From assembly GCF_022867885.1 (NCBI RefSeq), contig NZ_JALIFP010000004.1:1-64000 (forward strand): 64,000 bases of DNA. The letters run 5' to 3'. The position numbers were made by a program, and so were the translations under genes. This document shows positions 1 through 7,685 of this stretch, in pieces (position 1 is the stretch's first letter; each line of letters starts with the position of its first letter). Under the pieces are notes generated by a model. It saw only the letters and a program-made list of their open reading frames with translations. It had not been told where the DNA came from and did no database searches. Origin of the DNA: Lederbergia sp. NSJ-179. GTDB lineage: Bacteria > Bacillota > Bacilli > Bacillales > Bacillaceae_C.

Positions 1-2
1 TT

Positions 3-74
3 GCCGTGAAAATTCCAAGAGAGACGAGAGAGGCCATCGCCAGGGCCGTTAGTCTGATCTCTAAAGGTGAATAA
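3..74 (+). CDS. 3' end of an unidentified gene, cut by the window edge
   Basis: An open frame runs in from the window edge and stops at TAA 72-74. Its last residues are KIPRETREAIARAVSLISKGE read in two parts (KIPRETREAIA, RAVSLISKGE), a basic amphipathic helix. The family is not recognisable from this tail. It lies on the transposon side of the Tn3 terminal repeat, so it may be a transposon passenger gene. Confidence 0.3.
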   Translation, partial: AVKIPRETREAIARAVSLISKGE

Positions 75-114
75 AGCTGATATGAATTTCGCAACGTGAG
101 AATGAGATGCAAGT

Positions 115-171
115 GAGAGACGTTTTTTCTTATTGAACAAACGGGGATCGCATGTTGAATAAGAATCTCTC
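115..171. repeat. Imperfect inverted repeat inside the Tn3 remnant
   Basis: TCTTATTGAACA (128-139) faces TGTTGAATAAGA (153-164) with one mismatch, extended outside by GAGAGA (115-120) and TCTCTC (166-171). It could be a transcription terminator or a site of the transposon; no T-run follows directly. Confidence 0.4.
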
Positions 172-319
172 TGAAAAACGACATAAATAATCAAAATAAT
201 GAGTATTTATTTGGTTTCTGTCTAGGGACTCTTGTCCATTCCACCACAAAATCCGAAGACCCAAGTTTTTTAAATAAGATTGAGTTCGTATCCATCTTTT
301 CTTTAATTTCGTTTAACAA

Positions 320-706
320 ATGACTTGGAGCATTATTTTGAATTACATTTCGGATGAATCATTAAGAAGAAAAATACAAAGAGGATTGAATAAAGGAGAA
401 GCCATGAATGGATTAGCAAGAGCTATTTTCTTTGGAAAACAAGGTGAGCTTAGGGAAAGAACCATACAGCATCAATTACAAAGGGCCAGTGCTTTAAATA
501 TAATCATCAATGCCATCAGTATCTGGAATACCTTACATCTAACAAAAGCAGTTGAATATCAAAAACAGTCTGTTAGTTTTAATGAAGATTTGTTACACCA
601 TATGTCGCCTCTAGGTTGGGAACATATTAATTTGCTAGGAGAATACCATTTTAATTCAGAGAAAATAGTCTCGTTAGATTCTTTAAGACCATTGAAACTT
701 TCTTAA
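320..706 (+). pseudogene. tnpA: Tn3-family transposase, C-terminal fragment
   Basis: The 128-residue frame matches the extreme C-terminus of Tn3-family DDE transposases: the segments RGLNKGEAMNGLARAIFFGK, ELRERTIQHQLQRASALN, AISIWNTLHL and SPLGWEHINLLGEYHF are the hallmark blocks. Full-length proteins have nearly 1000 residues, so almost all of the enzyme, including most of the catalytic core, is missing or frameshifted. An in-frame TAA stops the frame immediately upstream (314-316), so ATG 320 is not a real start. The sequence is close to my memory of the Tn1546-type branch, but that was not tested by alignment. Confidence 0.88.
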
Positions 707-742
707 CGTTGTTAAAAATGGGGGAATCGTCCCGAAAATGCG

Positions 743-780
743 CTTAACGTTGTAAATCCGCATTTTCCTGACAGTACCCC
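743..780 (+). repeat. Tn3-family 38-bp terminal inverted repeat (right end)
   Basis: On the minus strand the sequence begins GGGGTACTGTCAGGAAAATG and continues with CGGATTTACAACGTTAAG. The GGGG start, 38-bp length and the GGAAAATGCGGATTTACAACG core are those of the Tn1546-like subgroup of Tn3 elements. A 5-bp target duplication would be TAATG at 781-785, but the other end is not in the window. Confidence 0.85.
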
Positions 781-818
781 TAATGGAAGTTTTCAACAAA
801 GAAAAGGGGGTTAGTAGA

Positions 819-1682
819 TTGAAACATCGCTGGTTCCGTTTTGATTATAAGAAAGATAAGCATCATTCCATGGATTATCATTCCCATCGTGAATTTGAAA
901 TTTTTTATTTTCATGAAGGAAAAGCGAAAATTATTATTCAACATCGTATTTTCGACTTACAACCTGGCGATATTGTATTGCTAAATGGATTAACGCCTCA
1001 TCATACATGTACGATGCCACCACATCCTTATGTACGAACAACGGTAGAATTTTTACCAGAATTTATTGCCTTGATATTAAAATCTATGAAATTGATCGAA
1101 TTATTTGATGTATTTTTAGCGTTGAATAATTCGATTATTCGAATGAAAGACCAAACAGATTTAGTATATTTTAAGGATTGTATTGCAAGGCTAAATCATT
1201 TGATAAGCCGTAGAGATAACAATCAAATCAATTATTCACTTGTTGAAGGGCAAGTGAAAAATATTATTATCGATCTTTTATTTGAGATCAATCATTTAGC
1301 TCAATCCCCGCTTGCTGAAATTATATCTAACAAAAGTGAAAAGGATACATTAATGGAAAAAATGTTAGACTGGATTATGAAAAATCATATGAAACAGTTA
1401 ACATTGGATCAAATGTCCAAAGAGTTCCATATATCTAAACGGCATATTACCCAGCTATTTAGAGATATTCTAGGAATGACTGTTATGGAATATGTCATGC
1501 GTTGCCGAATTGATCATGCAAAAATTTTGCTTGAAATAAAACCAAATAAACAAATATCTGATATTGCACTAGAAGTTGGGTTTAAAAATAGTGCCCATTT
1601 TAGTCGATACTTCAGTGAAAAAACGGGAGTACCACCATCTCGGTTCAGACGTGAAAGAATCGCGGCACATCATAATAACTGA
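819..1682 (+). CDS. AraC-family transcriptional regulator with cupin sensor domain
   Basis: A predicted sugar-responsive activator. The N-terminal ~140 residues form an AraC-type cupin (HSHREFEIFYFHEGKA, LQPGDIVLLNG, then a HH pair). The C-terminal ~100 residues carry two helix-turn-helix motifs (LTLDQMSKEFHISKRHITQ, and ISDIALEVGFKNSAHFSRYF) ending in PPSRFRRER. I place the start at TTG 819 because AAGGGGG (804-810) sits 8 bases upstream; ATG 783 has no ribosome site and its upstream is the transposon end at 780. The Tn3 insertion has therefore replaced the native upstream region, so expression may depend on the transposon side. The next gene, a sugar-binding lipoprotein, is the likely target. 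Confidence 0.85.
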   Translation: MKHRWFRFDYKKDKHHSMDYHSHREFEIFYFHEGKAKIIIQHRIFDLQPGDIVLLNGLTPHHTCTMPPHPYVRTTVEFLPEFIALILKSMKLIELFDVFLALNNSIIRMKDQTDLVYFKDCIARLNHLISRRDNNQINYSLVEGQVKNIIIDLLFEINHLAQSPLAEIISNKSEKDTLMEKMLDWIMKNHMKQLTLDQMSKEFHISKRHITQLFRDILGMTVMEYVMRCRIDHAKILLEIKPNKQISDIALEVGFKNSAHFSRYFSEKTGVPPSRFRRERIAAHHNN

Positions 1683-1844
1683 TACCTATCTAATAAATAC
1701 ATATTAAATCACTTCCTTTAGAGACAAATGCTTGCTGTATTCTCTCCTTTACAGATAAGAAACCTTCAGAATATTATAATATAATATTAACAACGCTGAA
1801 CATACAAAAGGTCGGCAAAAAAACTAAAAGGGGGAGAATAACAG

Positions 1845-3164
1845 TTGATTAGAAAGCGCTTACTGCTTATTCTAGGTCTTTTATTAAGTATGATGCTATT
1901 AGTTGCATGTTCGGATTCGTCAGAAAAAGGAAGCACGAATAACACAGAGAATGCGAGTGAGTATATTTCTTCAAATGGTGGAAATAACGCAGAAGATGAA
2001 ACAAAAGAAGAAATCACGATGCGTTTCTGGTATCCAGGTGAGCCTGAAGCAGTTGAAAAACGTTTAAAAGAAGTGTTCCCACATATTACATTTGAATGGG
2101 AAAATATCCAAGTAGTCAACGCGTATAAGGAAACAATTGAAGAGGAAATTTCGAAAAAGAAACTTCCAGATATTATGGTCTTAACAGACTACAGTTTAAG
2201 TGTTTTAAAAGGATATGACATGCTGTTTGATTTAACACCGTTCATTGAAAAGCACGAACTAGATATGAGTGATTGGCCAGAATATCGCATAAAAGCGATG
2301 CATGCCCATAAACCTGATGATAATGGAATTTATTCCTTACCTGGTCAGTTAACATACCACGGATTGGCATACAATAAAGAAGTGTTCGATAAGTTCGGTG
2401 TACCCTATCCGACAGACGATATGACATGGGAAGAAGTCATTGATCTTGCACGTAAAGTAACAGGTGAGCGAGATGGAGTACAGTACCGCGGATTAGACAT
2501 AGCGTTAGATCCGCAAATGGTAGGGATGCTTGATGATTGGCTTGTAGATGCAGATGATGAAGTACATTTTGAAAACCGTGAGGATGTAAAAAGAGTACTC
2601 TCTTTAATAGAAGAAGTTGCGTCTATTTCTGGGAATATCCCAGATAATGGAAAAGAAGATTTCTTTGATCCGTGGAGCTACGGCATTTATAATGAGCGAA
2701 ATGTTGCGATGGCCCTTCATGCACGTTATATTGCTAAAGGGTTAGCAGAGTCGGCTGAGGAAAGTGATATGGACTTTGACTTTGTCAGTTGGCCCCTTTT
2801 AGATAAAGATCATCCAAATCAACCATATACTGACGGTACTTTCTATGCGATTTCACCATATTCCGAATATCCTGATGAGGCATTTAAAGTGATTGAATAT
2901 TTAATTTCAGACGAATGGATTAAGGATAGCGACCCACTTGATTATAATATGGAAATTCTTAAAGACAAGAATATGGAAGCATTTACGCGGCATCCATTAA
3001 ATGTTCCTGACGGCAGAGCTTCTGAGCATCAAGTTACAGGTAGATGGTTATTTGGTAAAACTGCAAATAGAATTATTTACGAAGGTATTGATATAAATTC
3101 CGCGATTCGAGAGGCTCAAGAAGAAGCTGAAACGATGATTAAAGAGGCAAAAGGTTCCGATTAG
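1845..3164 (+). CDS. Extracellular sugar-binding lipoprotein of an ABC importer (family 1)
   Basis: A 439-residue solute-binding protein. It has a lipoprotein signal peptide with lipobox LVAC (lipidated Cys near residue 22), an acidic linker, then a family 1 binding fold: LPDIMVLTDYS, the YNKEVFDKFGVPYP motif and WEEVIDLARKVTG. TTG 1845 is preceded by AAAAGGGGGAG (1826-1836). No permease genes follow: a terminator comes next, so the protein is an orphan or pairs with a transporter elsewhere. A decayed paralogue lies at 6281-6616. The upstream AraC regulator probably controls it. The ligand is unknown. Confidence 0.88.
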   Translation: MIRKRLLLILGLLLSMMLLVACSDSSEKGSTNNTENASEYISSNGGNNAEDETKEEITMRFWYPGEPEAVEKRLKEVFPHITFEWENIQVVNAYKETIEEEISKKKLPDIMVLTDYSLSVLKGYDMLFDLTPFIEKHELDMSDWPEYRIKAMHAHKPDDNGIYSLPGQLTYHGLAYNKEVFDKFGVPYPTDDMTWEEVIDLARKVTGERDGVQYRGLDIALDPQMVGMLDDWLVDADDEVHFENREDVKRVLSLIEEVASISGNIPDNGKEDFFDPWSYGIYNERNVAMALHARYIAKGLAESAEESDMDFDFVSWPLLDKDHPNQPYTDGTFYAISPYSEYPDEAFKVIEYLISDEWIKDSDPLDYNMEILKDKNMEAFTRHPLNVPDGRASEHQVTGRWLFGKTANRIIYEGIDINSAIREAQEEAETMIKEAKGSD

Positions 3165-3181
3165 AAAATAAATGTAAGTGA

Positions 3182-3213
3182 AAGCAATGGCGTATTTTGA
3201 GCCATTGCTTTTT
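3182..3213 (+). terminator. Rho-independent terminator
   Basis: AAGCAATGGC (3182-3191) pairs perfectly with GCCATTGCTT (3201-3210), followed by a T-run. It ends the sugar-binding lipoprotein transcript. Confidence 0.85.
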
Positions 3214-3242
3214 CCAAATCTGTACCTCATGCTGATAGAAAT

Positions 3243-3432
3243 GTCCGCGTTCAATGCAGTAGCCACCTGGATTTGTCGAATCAGGAGCGGTCGCTTGGTG
3301 ATTTCTATTATGGGTTATTAGAGAAAGATCCTATTAATCGACTAGGACGCCCAGAGGAAATTACTCATGCGATTATCTTTTGAGCTGAAAACGAATGGTA
3401 CAAGGACAACCGTGATGGTTGATGGTGAATGA
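3243..3432 (+). pseudogene. Short-chain dehydrogenase/reductase remnant
   Basis: Only the C-terminal third survives. In frame from 3243 one reads VRVQ..., then DPINRLGRPEEITHAIIF followed by a TGA (in place of the usual FLAS), and after a frame change TTVMVDGE ending at TGA 3430-3432. LGRPEEIAxAIxFLA ... TxxVDGG is the standard SDR C-terminus. The fragment has an internal stop, a frameshift and no start, so it is dead. Confidence 0.75.
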
Positions 3433-3456
3433 AAAAGTAAAAATAAATTAAGCATG

Positions 3457-3501
3457 AAAAAATCATCCCGGGTAATTGAAAATCTTGGGATGATTTTTTT
3501 C
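3457..3501 (+). terminator. Rho-independent terminator
   Basis: AAAAAATCATCCC (3457-3469) pairs with GGGATGATTTTTT (from 3487). It probably belonged to the dead SDR gene and is flanked by A- and T-runs, so it could act in both directions. Confidence 0.75.
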
Positions 3502-3626
3502 TGAAATAAAAAATTCCTTTCGCTATTGTTTTAAAAAACACTTGTTCTTATTGTGCAAATATGCTACTCTATACTTAGACCCTCACCATTGAAATGACAC
3601 CACTACATAATAAAGGTTGTGGTACC

Positions 3627-4517
3627 ATGACTGTCCTCTCCATTGTAAAAGAAAAACCCTCCCCTTATACAAAACATGACCAACTGTTCAAACAACTGAT
3701 TCACACATTTTTTAAAGATTTTTTAGAAGTGTTTTTTCCAGAGGTGCATGAAAATATTGATTTTCATGCCATTCGCCCGTTATCGGAAGAGGTGTACACC
3801 GATTTGATTGAAGGAAGGACACGGCGTCTTGATATCGTTGTCGAAACGAAGTTGAAGGGAACGGATGTAGTGATCATTGTCCACGTTGAGCCACAAAGTT
3901 CTGCTCAAACGTATTTTCATGAACGAATGTATCAATATTTCAGTTTACTCTACAACAAGTATCGGAAGCCTATTATCCCCATCGCCGTTTTGACTTACCC
4001 AGAAAACTGGGAAAAGAAAAAATACACCATGGCCTTTCCCTTTTTTCATGTATTGACGTTTAACTATCTCACGTTGCATTTACGGAAGCAAAACTGGCGC
4101 AAATTTGTTCATTCAAATAACCCGGTAGCGGCTGCATTAATCAGCAAAATGGGCTATACAGACAATGAGAGAATACAAGTGAAATTTGAATTTTTGAAAA
4201 TGATGACAAAAATGAAACTGGATCCGGCCAAACAACGACTAGTATACGGCTTTTTTGAAACGTATCTAAAATTAGATGTTGAAGAGGAGGAAAAGCTAAT
4301 GGAGGAAATCCAAAAATTACCAGATGCCGAAAAAATTATGGAATTGCCTATTTCGTATGAAGAAAGAGGGAAGATAATTGGTAGACAGGAAGGAAAAGTG
4401 GAAGGGAAACAAGAAGTTGCATTACAAATGCTAAAAAAAGACCTTCCTCTTGATTTAATCGTTGAGGTTACCCAGTTAGATCGACGAGAGATTGAAAGGC
4501 TCCGGAAGCTGGTTTAA
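3627..4517 (+). CDS. Rpn-family PD-(D/E)XK nuclease (putative transposase relative)
   Basis: A 296-residue protein of the Rpn/PDDEXK family, known in other bacteria as recombination-promoting nucleases. The core is seen as HDQLFKQLIHTFFKDFLE near the N-terminus, then RRLDIVVETK and VVIIVHVEPQSS, giving the D...E/HxE catalytic pattern. The C-terminal third is charged and helical and contains GKIIGRQEGKVEGKQEVA, a glycine-spaced helix common at the end of this family. ATG 3627 is chosen because AAAGG lies about 10 bases upstream; an in-frame codon at 3594 has no such site. These genes are often multicopy and mobile, fitting the decayed neighbourhood. Confidence 0.78.
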   Translation: MTVLSIVKEKPSPYTKHDQLFKQLIHTFFKDFLEVFFPEVHENIDFHAIRPLSEEVYTDLIEGRTRRLDIVVETKLKGTDVVIIVHVEPQSSAQTYFHERMYQYFSLLYNKYRKPIIPIAVLTYPENWEKKKYTMAFPFFHVLTFNYLTLHLRKQNWRKFVHSNNPVAAALISKMGYTDNERIQVKFEFLKMMTKMKLDPAKQRLVYGFFETYLKLDVEEEEKLMEEIQKLPDAEKIMELPISYEERGKIIGRQEGKVEGKQEVALQMLKKDLPLDLIVEVTQLDRREIERLRKLV

Positions 4518-4544
4518 ATCCTATCTCCTTTTTATTTTCTCCAT

Positions 4545-4841
4545 TTGGGACTCGTTGTTGCAATCAAGGGGCTTGTATTTAACCAGCTAAATATAATAAG
4601 TTTGATTACCGAAATTGAGAATTATTATGAAACAACCGACTTTGCTTTATTAGTAACGTACCATTTGGATCTAAGTTATTTAAATGGAAAAAGTGAAGAG
4701 GAGTATGGAGGTTGGACGATTGGATACAAAATGCCCAATCATTCTGATATTCTCATTGCCATTTTGAAGGAGAGGATATTTTTGCACCTTAGGCTGGAAA
4801 AAAAACGTTCGATTCTAAAGGTGAACAATACAGTGCCTTAA
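4545..4841 (+). CDS. Unrecognised ORF, possibly a gene fragment
   Basis: A 98-residue open frame just after the Rpn-family gene. No convincing ribosome site precedes its first start codon. The sequence (for example TDFALLVTYHLDLSYLNGK) looks protein-like rather than random, but I do not recognise a family. It ends where the dispersed repeat begins, so it may be a truncated 3' part of a lost gene. Confidence 0.25.
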   Translation: MGLVVAIKGLVFNQLNIISLITEIENYYETTDFALLVTYHLDLSYLNGKSEEEYGGWTIGYKMPNHSDILIAILKERIFLHLRLEKKRSILKVNNTVP

Positions 4842-4855
4842 CGGAGGAAATATAC

Positions 4856-5080
4856 GTAGACGCATGTGGGGTGAAAGGCATCGGCGAGACCCCGCAGTGC
4901 GAATGAGGATCAAGGGCTAAGTACGCGCCGTCCTGGCGGCAGGCTCACAGCGCAACGTTCTGTTGCTTCGCCTGCACTAGTACGTCCTTGTACGTCGCAA
5001 CGCCTTTGTGACCTACATCCTGTAGGACTGAGGAGGCTCACCAGCTGCCCGCTGAAAGCGAGGTATGTTTCGGGATTGGT
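4856..5080. repeat. Dispersed GC-rich intergenic repeat, hairpin type (minus-strand sense)
   Basis: A GC-rich island in an AT-rich gap. Read on the minus strand it carries four short hairpins: CGCC/GGCG at 4926-4938, GCAAC/GTTGC at 4952-4966, GTAC/GTAC at 4980-4993 and CCTAC/GTAGG at 5012-5026. Three loops contain AGGAC or AGGAT on the minus strand; the 4952 loop is AGAAC. Outside it are pieces such as GAGGAGGCTCACC and CCCGCTGAAAGCGA, which resemble a GC-rich repeat I recall from many Bacillaceae genomes. No coding sense is seen. Confidence 0.7.
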
Positions 5081-5156
5081 TTATATGCACCAACCATAGT
5101 CTCTAGTTAATTAGGAATTTACTTTGATAGAAACACTCCTTAACTAGTCATGATAG

Positions 5157-5480
5157 CTATTGCTCTACACTCTCCTTGGTAACGGAAATGCCAAATTTGC
5201 TTAATTCCTTATGGATCATTTGGCTATCCGCTAAACCTTGTTGGTAAGCATATTCTGCCATCAAACCCTCTGCAAAGTCCCAAGCCATTTCCAATTCATC
5301 AAGAAGTTCTCTTTGTGTATCGGTAGTTAGGGCTTCGCTTAATTGTGCAGAAATCTCTTTCCTTTTCAAAACAGCCGAATCGTACTCTGGATCTTCTTTA
5401 GCTTTCTTCCAAGCAACTTGAAAAACACGTTCCTCGATAATTTTGGTAAAAGCTTTTTGTACAACAGATTTCTTAATCAT
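5157..5480 (-). CDS. Hypothetical helical protein
   Basis: A 107-residue, charged, probably all-helical protein with no signal peptide or membrane segment (KKSVVQKAFTKIIEERVF, TQRELLDELEMAWDFAEGLM). The second ATG (5480) is chosen because GAGGAGG lies 6 bases upstream of it, while the first ATG (5486) abuts that site. I recall similar small proteins annotated only as domains of unknown function. It is transcribed against its neighbours and stands alone. Confidence 0.6.
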   Translation of the reverse strand: MIKKSVVQKAFTKIIEERVFQVAWKKAKEDPEYDSAVLKRKEISAQLSEALTTDTQRELLDELEMAWDFAEGLMAEYAYQQGLADSQMIHKELSKFGISVTKESVEQ

Positions 5481-5676
5481 AATCATCCTCCTCGTTTTTT
5501 ACCCTTGCCGATAGGAGGACATCCCTTGTATAATAAAGGAGCAACCTCTTCGGAGGGTGTGTTTTCTAGGGAGTCGAGTCTCTTGTCGGGGATACGACTT
5601 CCTTCTCATTTTGCCTTATCTTTCAAAGAGACGATCAATCTTTAAGCGATATACCTAATTTGCGCTATTTTGACTT

Positions 5677-5993
5677 TTAATGCTTTACGGAGTTCTTTAC
5701 AAGTTCTATTTGTAAGGGTTTTCCTTTCCGGATAATCACCTCCTCTTCACTAAATGTAGTATATTTACTATTATTTCCAGCCAAGTAGTATTTTCAAAAA
5801 AAAGGACCACTATTATTTGTAGTCTTTAACCCATTAACCCAATAATCATTTTTTATTCCCGTAAATTGATTCATAACTTCAAGTGATGATTCGACTATTG
5901 TACAGAGTTCATTTCGGGAATGTAAATTAAATTCAAACTTAATGAATTTGTTACTAGAATACACGTTTGGTGTAATAGAAGATCTAAATCTAT
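5677..5993 (-). pseudogene. Unidentified gene remnant, frameshifted at a T-run
   Basis: On the minus strand an open stretch from about 5993 reads SSNKFIKFEFNLHSRNEL ... MNQFTGIKNDYWVNGLKTTN ... SGPFF, then continues in a second frame after the homopolymer at about 5804-5811 as KYYLAGNNSKYTTFSEEEVI ... LVKNSVKH and stops at 5677-5679. The two parts read as one continuous protein across a run of eight A/T bases. No start or ribosome site is visible. I do not recognise the family. Confidence 0.45.
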
Positions 5994-6185
5994 TTTTTTA
6001 GTTCTGTCAGCAGCGCTGCCTGAGTGGAATAAGGGGAGTGAGTAGACGATGAATAAATGACCATTTGTATTATAGCTTATTTGGTAAAATATTGAAACTC
6101 GCTTAGACGGTCATTTTATTTGAGGTGTAAATGATAAAAATGAGGTGAAATTTATGTCTGATTATCTGACTTTTTGAGAGAGAAA

Positions 6186-6284
6186 CAAAATGAATATGTT
6201 CAAGATCAAGTAGATTGGAATAAGGTTAAAGTGGAATGGATTCAGCAATTAAAAGAATTTATGAATGATATAAAAAGTATTTGA
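6186..6284 (+). pseudogene. Short C-terminal fragment of an unidentified protein
   Basis: An open frame of 32 codons (QNEYVQDQVDWNKVKVEWI, QQLKEFMNDIKSI) ending at TGA 6282-6284. It is hydrophilic and helical with no start of its own. Upstream frames are full of stops. It abuts the sugar-binding protein remnant, suggesting a deletion junction. Confidence 0.25.
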
Positions 6285-6616
6285 TCTATCCACTTGATGA
6301 TCTGATTGCGAAAAGTGATTTTAACCTGGAGGATCTTAATTTAGTTTCGTTTGCTCATTCTTATGATCCAGAAGGAAGATTGATAGGGCTGCCAGATGGT
6401 GTAGGATTTAAAGCTTTATTTTATAATAAGGATATTTTTGATTTGTTTGGAGTGGAGTATCCTACTGGTGAGATTACTTGGGATGAGGGAATGGAACTTG
6501 CGAAACAAATGACTGGAGAAAGAAACGGTCAAGAGTATACGGGATTGGTTTTTGATGAACCGAAAATCCCGTTAGAACAATGGGCAGTTAGAGCAATAAA
6601 GATAGATTGGGCATGA
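6281..6616 (+). pseudogene. ABC sugar-binding protein, internal fragment
   Basis: About 110 residues align by eye with residues ~140-260 of the lipoprotein at 1845-3164: FKALFYNKDIFDLFGVEYP against YNKEVFDKFGVPYP, and TWDEGMELAKQMTGERNGQ against TWEEVIDLARKVTGERDG. The signal peptide, the N-terminal lobe and the last ~200 residues are missing. It is thus a truncated family 1 binding protein, possibly from a duplicated transport locus now lost. Confidence 0.75.
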
Positions 6617-6630
6617 CCCATTTCTTATAA

Positions 6631-6646
6631 TGTGATCTAAATCACA
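6631..6646. promoter_or_regulatory. Fnr/Crp-type operator in front of the haemoglobin remnant
   Basis: TGTGATCTAAATCACA is a perfect TGTGA-N6-TCACA palindrome, the Bacillus Fnr (and E. coli Crp) consensus. Its centre is 41.5 bases upstream of base 6680, and TATGAT at 6668-6673 is placed exactly as a -10 box for that start. This is class II activator geometry. Fnr activates under oxygen limitation. Confidence 0.75.
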
Positions 6647-6702
6647 TTCATTCATCCATTGTTAGGATATGATAAAATATAAGTGTACGAAGAGGGATAA
6701 AA

Positions 6703-7083
6703 GTGACAGAACCCCGTTTATAGATATTATATAGTCAAATTGGTGCGGGGATGGTTGGAAGATTGGTTCATTCCTTTTATCCGAAGGTTTATTCTAATCT
6801 AATTATTAGTCCGCTCTTTCAAGGAGATATGGAGGATATTTACTCATGCAGTTTCTTGAGGGTCCTCCCTTATATAGCTAAGTATATGGACAACCTTCAT
6901 GCGATGACGTCTTCCCTTGAAATGACACCGATTCGTGCAGGGAATTGGTTGAAATATATATAAGAGGCCTTTGATGAGGTGGGATTGAGCGACGATCCAG
7001 CAGGGGAGTTTTTCTTCCTGCGTTTGGCGCAGGTTGCTGCGATTATGGTGAATAGTGAAGAAGAAAAGGATTCCCAAGTCTGA
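6703..7083 (+). pseudogene. Truncated haemoglobin (group II type), inactivated
   Basis: GTG 6703 has AGAGGG upstream and opens TEPRL then TAG; the same frame goes on as LYSQIGAGMVGRLVHSFYPK, a truncated-globin N-terminus. Further on the expected QFLEGPPLYS...VYGQP block (after a stop) is found in another frame at about 6846-6905, then MTPIRAGNWLKYI, a stop, and EAFDEVGLSDDPAGEFFFLR to TGA 7081-7083. Total length, 127 codons, equals an intact globin. At least two stops and two frame changes mean it is dead, although its promoter looks intact. Confidence 0.8.
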
Positions 7084-7122
7084 AAAGGGAATCCTATTAT
7101 TTAGGGGAAATGGGGTATATAA

Positions 7123-7578
7123 TTGAATACTTTTTATACAATACTTGTGTTTATTCACATCTTTTCTGCCATTCTTGGCATGGGCCCTGGCTTTGTATTG
7201 AGTATGATACCAAAATCCGCCCAAACCATGACAGAACTGCGTCATGCGTATAAAATTAAGCATCACCTACATATTTTAGTGATGATTGGCGGGACATTAC
7301 TTCTGATTACTGGCTTATTAATGGGAATGATTCATCCGTATCTTTTTCGAATGGGCTGGTATCTAGTAAGCTTATTCTTATTTTTTGTGGCGCTAGCGAT
7401 GGGGCCGTTCGTCTTAAAGCCTTTATCCATTCCGGTAAAAGAAACGGTGAACCATCATCAGGGAGAAGAAATTCCAAAAGAATATACACGATTATCGAAA
7501 AGACTTGGTATATATGAGAATGTAGAAAATTTCCTTTTTCTAATAATCATCGCCTTAATGATTCTAAAACCATTTTAA
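7123..7578 (+). CDS. DUF2269-type integral membrane protein
   Basis: A 151-residue protein with about four membrane segments: residues ~4-27, ~46-68, ~75-97 and ~130-150. The pattern of conserved His residues in helices (FIHIFSAILGMGP, KIKHHLHILVMIGG) fits the DUF2269 family of predicted membrane proteins, whose role is unknown. TTG 7123 follows AATGGGG by 8 bases. It stands alone between a dead globin and a motility gene. Confidence 0.65.
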   Translation: MNTFYTILVFIHIFSAILGMGPGFVLSMIPKSAQTMTELRHAYKIKHHLHILVMIGGTLLLITGLLMGMIHPYLFRMGWYLVSLFLFFVALAMGPFVLKPLSIPVKETVNHHQGEEIPKEYTRLSKRLGIYENVENFLFLIIIALMILKPF

Positions 7579-7595
7579 AAAATGGTTTTAGAATG
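7561..7595. terminator. Long perfect inverted repeat, probable terminator
   Basis: ATTCTAAAACCATTTT (7561-7576) faces AAAATGGTTTTAGAAT (7580-7595). It overlaps the last codons of the DUF2269 gene. The T-run is inside the stem rather than after it, so efficiency is uncertain. Confidence 0.5.
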
Positions 7596-7611
7596 ACACA
7601 ACTTCCATACC

Positions 7612-7638
7612 TAAACAAATCTTCCTCTATGTCGATAT
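7612..7638 (+). promoter_or_regulatory. Sigma-D (motility) promoter
   Basis: TAAA at 7612-7615, a 15-base spacer and GTCGATAT at 7631-7638 match the sigma-D consensus TAAA-N15-GCCGATAT with one difference. It lies 48 bases before the yjfB-like start, which in B. subtilis is known to be sigma-D dependent. Confidence 0.85.
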
Positions 7639-7685
7639 AGTTAATTGAACCATATTTTCGTTAAGAAGAACGGGGAGGAATGATC

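Larger units (their letters stand above)
1..780. mobile_element. Right end of a Tn3-family transposon (decayed)
   Basis: The stretch holds the end of a Tn3-type transposase (320-706) followed by a 38-bp sequence at 743-780 typical of Tn3-family terminal inverted repeats. The left end lies outside the window. The transposase is only a C-terminal fragment, so this copy is not autonomous. The element ends two bases before the first ATG of the downstream araC frame. Confidence 0.75.

Noticed and set aside
1746..1778. TTTACA and TATAAT as a sigma-A promoter for the sugar-binding protein
   Set aside because: The spacer is 21 bases, outside the usable range; the true promoter is not clear.
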